7,941 nt of DNA from Dehalococcoidia bacterium. Lineage in GTDB: Bacteria; Chloroflexota; Dehalococcoidia; Dehalococcoidales; Fen-1064. Location of the stretch: assembly GCA_030691775.1 (NCBI GenBank), contig JAUYDN010000219.1:1-7941 (forward strand), written 5' to 3'. Each line of letters starts with the position of its first letter. The first letter of the stretch is position 1. The translations under genes and the position numbers were made by a program. This document shows, in pieces, positions 6,874-7,941 of the stretch. The notes beneath the pieces are model-generated. The model worked only from the letters and a program-made list of their open reading frames with translations. It was not told the DNA's origin and searched no databases.

Positions 6874-7163
6874 CATTCCTCCATATCCACCATGGCAATG
6901 GTGCCGGTGGGACATTCACGCCGGCAGATACCGCAACCTTTGCACCAGTACGGGTCTGCCTCGTAATTGCCTTGTTCGTTAGGACTGATACAGCCTTCCG
7001 GGCAGTACATTGCGCATACCCCGCACTTGATACACCGGGAGAAATCATAGGTCGTACGCTGTGAGCGCCAGTCACCCGTCCGGTAGTATTTACTGCTTCC
7101 CGGCTCGGTGACAATACAGCCGATTTCCATGTCTTTCCAGGTAAGTTCAGCTTCCGATTTCAT
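6873..7163 (-). CDS. porD: 2-oxoacid:ferredoxin oxidoreductase delta subunit (2[4Fe-4S] ferredoxin)
   Basis: This 96-residue ferredoxin-like subunit accepts electrons from the PorB cluster. Two classic motifs are visible: Cys44/47/50/54 (CIKCGVCAMYCP) and Cys74/77/80/84 (CKGCGICRRECP), so two [4Fe-4S] clusters are expected. The N-terminal extension, with a PGSSKYYRTGDWR segment (21-33), is characteristic of the Por/Vor delta chain and distinguishes it from a free ferredoxin. The ATG shares one base with the porC stop (TGATG); AAGGAG at 7175-7180 is eleven bases upstream, and a closer AGGT is six bases away. In this operon its natural electron partner may be the HoxU/NuoF-like subunits rather than, or as well as, free ferredoxin. 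Confidence 0.95.
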   Translation of the reverse strand: MKSEAELTWKDMEIGCIVTEPGSSKYYRTGDWRSQRTTYDFSRCIKCGVCAMYCPEGCISPNEQGNYEADPYWCKGCGICRRECPTGTIAMVDMEE

Positions 7164-7747
7164 CAGTTGACCTGCTCCTTTACCGCGGTTTCTTGAAAAG
7201 CTCTTTTCATGGCGTTGAAGTTTCTTTCCGCAAGACGACCGAACCGGTCTTCCAATGGCTCGTGGAGCGATTCCATCCGGATGATGGGTACCGCTTTGAG
7301 CAAAGCACCGAGCATGGTAGTGTTGACAATGGGAACTCCGAGCACCTCGCGGGCGATGCGGCTCCCATCCACGAGCGCCAGTTTCCAGTTACTGCCGAAA
7401 TCTTTCTCGATAGCTTCAAAGTCTTTACTGGTGTTGATAACGAGCAAGCCGCCGTTCTTGAGACCGGCCGTGACCTTGACGACGCGCAGGAGTGTGGGGT
7501 CGAGGACAATGACAACATCCGGCTGGCGGACTTCAGCGCGTACCCTTATCGGGGCGCGGCTATCGATGCGGTCGAATGCCATCACTGGCGCGCCACGCCG
7601 TTCCGGTCCGAAAGCGGGGAAAGCCTGGGCGTATTTGCCCTCGTCGATGGCCGCCCGCGCCAGCAGTTCCGCCGAGGTAACGGCGCCCTGTCCGCCTCTC
7701 CCGTGCCACCTGATTTCAATGAGTCCCGTTTCCGTCTTCGTGCTCAA
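7163..7747 (-). CDS. porC: 2-oxoacid:ferredoxin oxidoreductase gamma subunit
   Basis: This 194-residue subunit belongs to the catalytic-domain III family of Por/Kor enzymes, which helps bind CoA and stabilises the complex. From the chosen start, EIRWHGRGGQGAVTSAELLA (21-residue region near the N terminus, residues about 16-36) and FGPERRGAPVMAFDRI (about 46-61) are the hallmark segments. PDVVIVLDP and a late VNTTMLGAL segment (about 141-149) also fit. It is the first gene of the operon. The start is TTG at 7747, supported by a strong GGAGGT (7752-7757) four bases upstream. An upstream in-frame TTG at 7765 has no ribosome binding site. Use of TTG, here and in the NuoF-like gene, could keep expression moderate. 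Confidence 0.93.
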   Translation of the reverse strand: MSTKTETGLIEIRWHGRGGQGAVTSAELLARAAIDEGKYAQAFPAFGPERRGAPVMAFDRIDSRAPIRVRAEVRQPDVVIVLDPTLLRVVKVTAGLKNGGLLVINTSKDFEAIEKDFGSNWKLALVDGSRIAREVLGVPIVNTTMLGALLKAVPIIRMESLHEPLEDRFGRLAERNFNAMKRAFQETAVKEQVN

Positions 7748-7751
7748 TGTG

Positions 7752-7757
7752 ACCTCC
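7752..7757 (-). promoter_or_regulatory. Strong ribosome binding site that fixes the porC TTG start
   Basis: GGAGGT on the minus strand lies four bases before the TTG at 7747. It is the best Shine-Dalgarno match in the operon and decides between two in-frame TTG codons. It lies 37 bases from the edge of the repeat at 7794. Confidence 0.75.
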
Positions 7758-7793
7758 AGAACCAACCCAGAAATTGAGAGCCATCAGTTCTTA

Positions 7794-7941
7794 GCTAATG
7801 GAGTGTCTCAATAACAGCTTTACAATTCTGAATAAAAGATGCCAGTTCTTACACAGCGCCTCATCCCCTTGCCCCTTCTCCGCAGAGAAGGGGAAGAACT
7901 ATTTTGAGAGGGGCTGACGCCCCTCTCAACTCCCTTGTGCA
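7794..7941 (+). repeat. Double-hairpin dispersed repeat, copy upstream of the por operon (cut by window end)
   Basis: The first 75 bases match 1312-1386 with one change (A for G at the position equal to 1355). Hairpin 1 has arms CCCCTTCTC (7872-7880) and GAGAAGGGG (7885-7893) with loop CGCA. Hairpin 2 has arms TTGAGAGGGGC (7904-7914) and GCCCCTCTCAA (7919-7929) with loop TGAC, the reverse complement of the GTCA loop in the other copy. It lacks the 24-bp inserted hairpin. It is in the same orientation as the copy at 1312, about 6.48 kb away, and fills the space where the operon promoter is expected. No convincing -35/-10 pair was found in it. Confidence 0.9.

Larger units (their letters stand above)
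1631..7747 (-). other. Seven-gene operon: 2-oxoacid oxidoreductase plus NADH-dehydrogenase-like module
   Basis: All seven genes point the same way. The first four junctions share bases: porC/porD (TGATG), porD/porA (TGATG), porA/porB (TAATG) and porB/nuoE (ATGA). A 66-base gap with an RNA hairpin separates the NuoE-like and NuoF-like genes, and about 13 bases separate the last two. This packing implies one transcript and translational coupling, which favours roughly matched amounts of subunits in one complex. Summing the visible motifs gives about eight [4Fe-4S] and three [2Fe-2S] clusters, one TPP site and one FMN/nucleotide site. The operon is bracketed by direct repeats at 1312-1485 and from 7794. 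Confidence 0.85.

Noticed and set aside
5698..6915. Longer porA beginning at 6915 with a His/Gly-rich N terminus
   Set aside because: It overlaps porD by 43 bases, has no good ribosome binding site, and the extra residues are the out-of-frame reading of the porD end. The ATG at 6873 fits the family and the GGAGG spacing.
7193..7814. Two plus-strand frames of about 200 codons over porC
   Set aside because: They are antisense shadows of porC, and the product has no family features.

Overview
The window reads as a stretch of chromosome from an anaerobic bacterium. The evidence is an oxygen-sensitive 2-oxoacid:ferredoxin oxidoreductase joined to a soluble complex-I/hydrogenase-type diaphorase module, plus a crotonase-family gene. 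The general protein style and the GC-rich double-hairpin intergenic repeats suggest an uncultured Chloroflexota (Dehalococcoidia-like) lineage. That assignment is an inference from memory, because no rRNA or other phylogenetic marker is present.

Layout. Positions 1-80 hold the end of a diverged double-hairpin repeat. Positions 81-496 hold no convincing gene and form the upstream region of a single plus-strand gene (497-1294), a PaaG-like enoyl-CoA hydratase/isomerase. The convergent gap 1295-1630 contains a full copy of the double-hairpin repeat (1312-1485). From 7747 down to 1631 on the minus strand runs one tightly packed seven-gene operon: porC (gamma), porD (delta ferredoxin), porA (alpha), porB (beta), a NuoE-like subunit, a NuoF/HydB-like subunit and a short NuoG/HoxU-like subunit. 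A further copy of the repeat (7794-7941, cut by the window end) lies directly upstream of the operon, in the same orientation as the copy downstream.

How the genes may work together. PorABCD would oxidise a 2-oxoacid with CoA to acyl-CoA and CO2 (or run in reverse), passing electrons from TPP through the PorB cluster to the two PorD clusters. The three downstream genes carry what is needed to move those electrons to an FMN/NAD(P)(H) site: thioredoxin-like [2Fe-2S] domains, a flavin/nucleotide domain, and ferredoxin-type clusters. No hydrogenase, formate dehydrogenase or molybdopterin catalytic domain is present, so the natural reading is a seven-subunit 2-oxoacid:NAD(P)+ oxidoreductase. The NuoF-like protein has the features of the HydB/HndC type found in electron-bifurcating enzymes, including a candidate zinc site. 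A bifurcating or confurcating reaction is therefore possible but not shown.

The non-coding part is also of interest. Three copies of a repeat with two hairpins keep their stems through compensating changes. In one hairpin the four-base loop is exactly inverted between two copies. A nine-pair stem with a GNRA loop that forms only in the operon's mRNA lies between the NuoE-like and NuoF-like genes.
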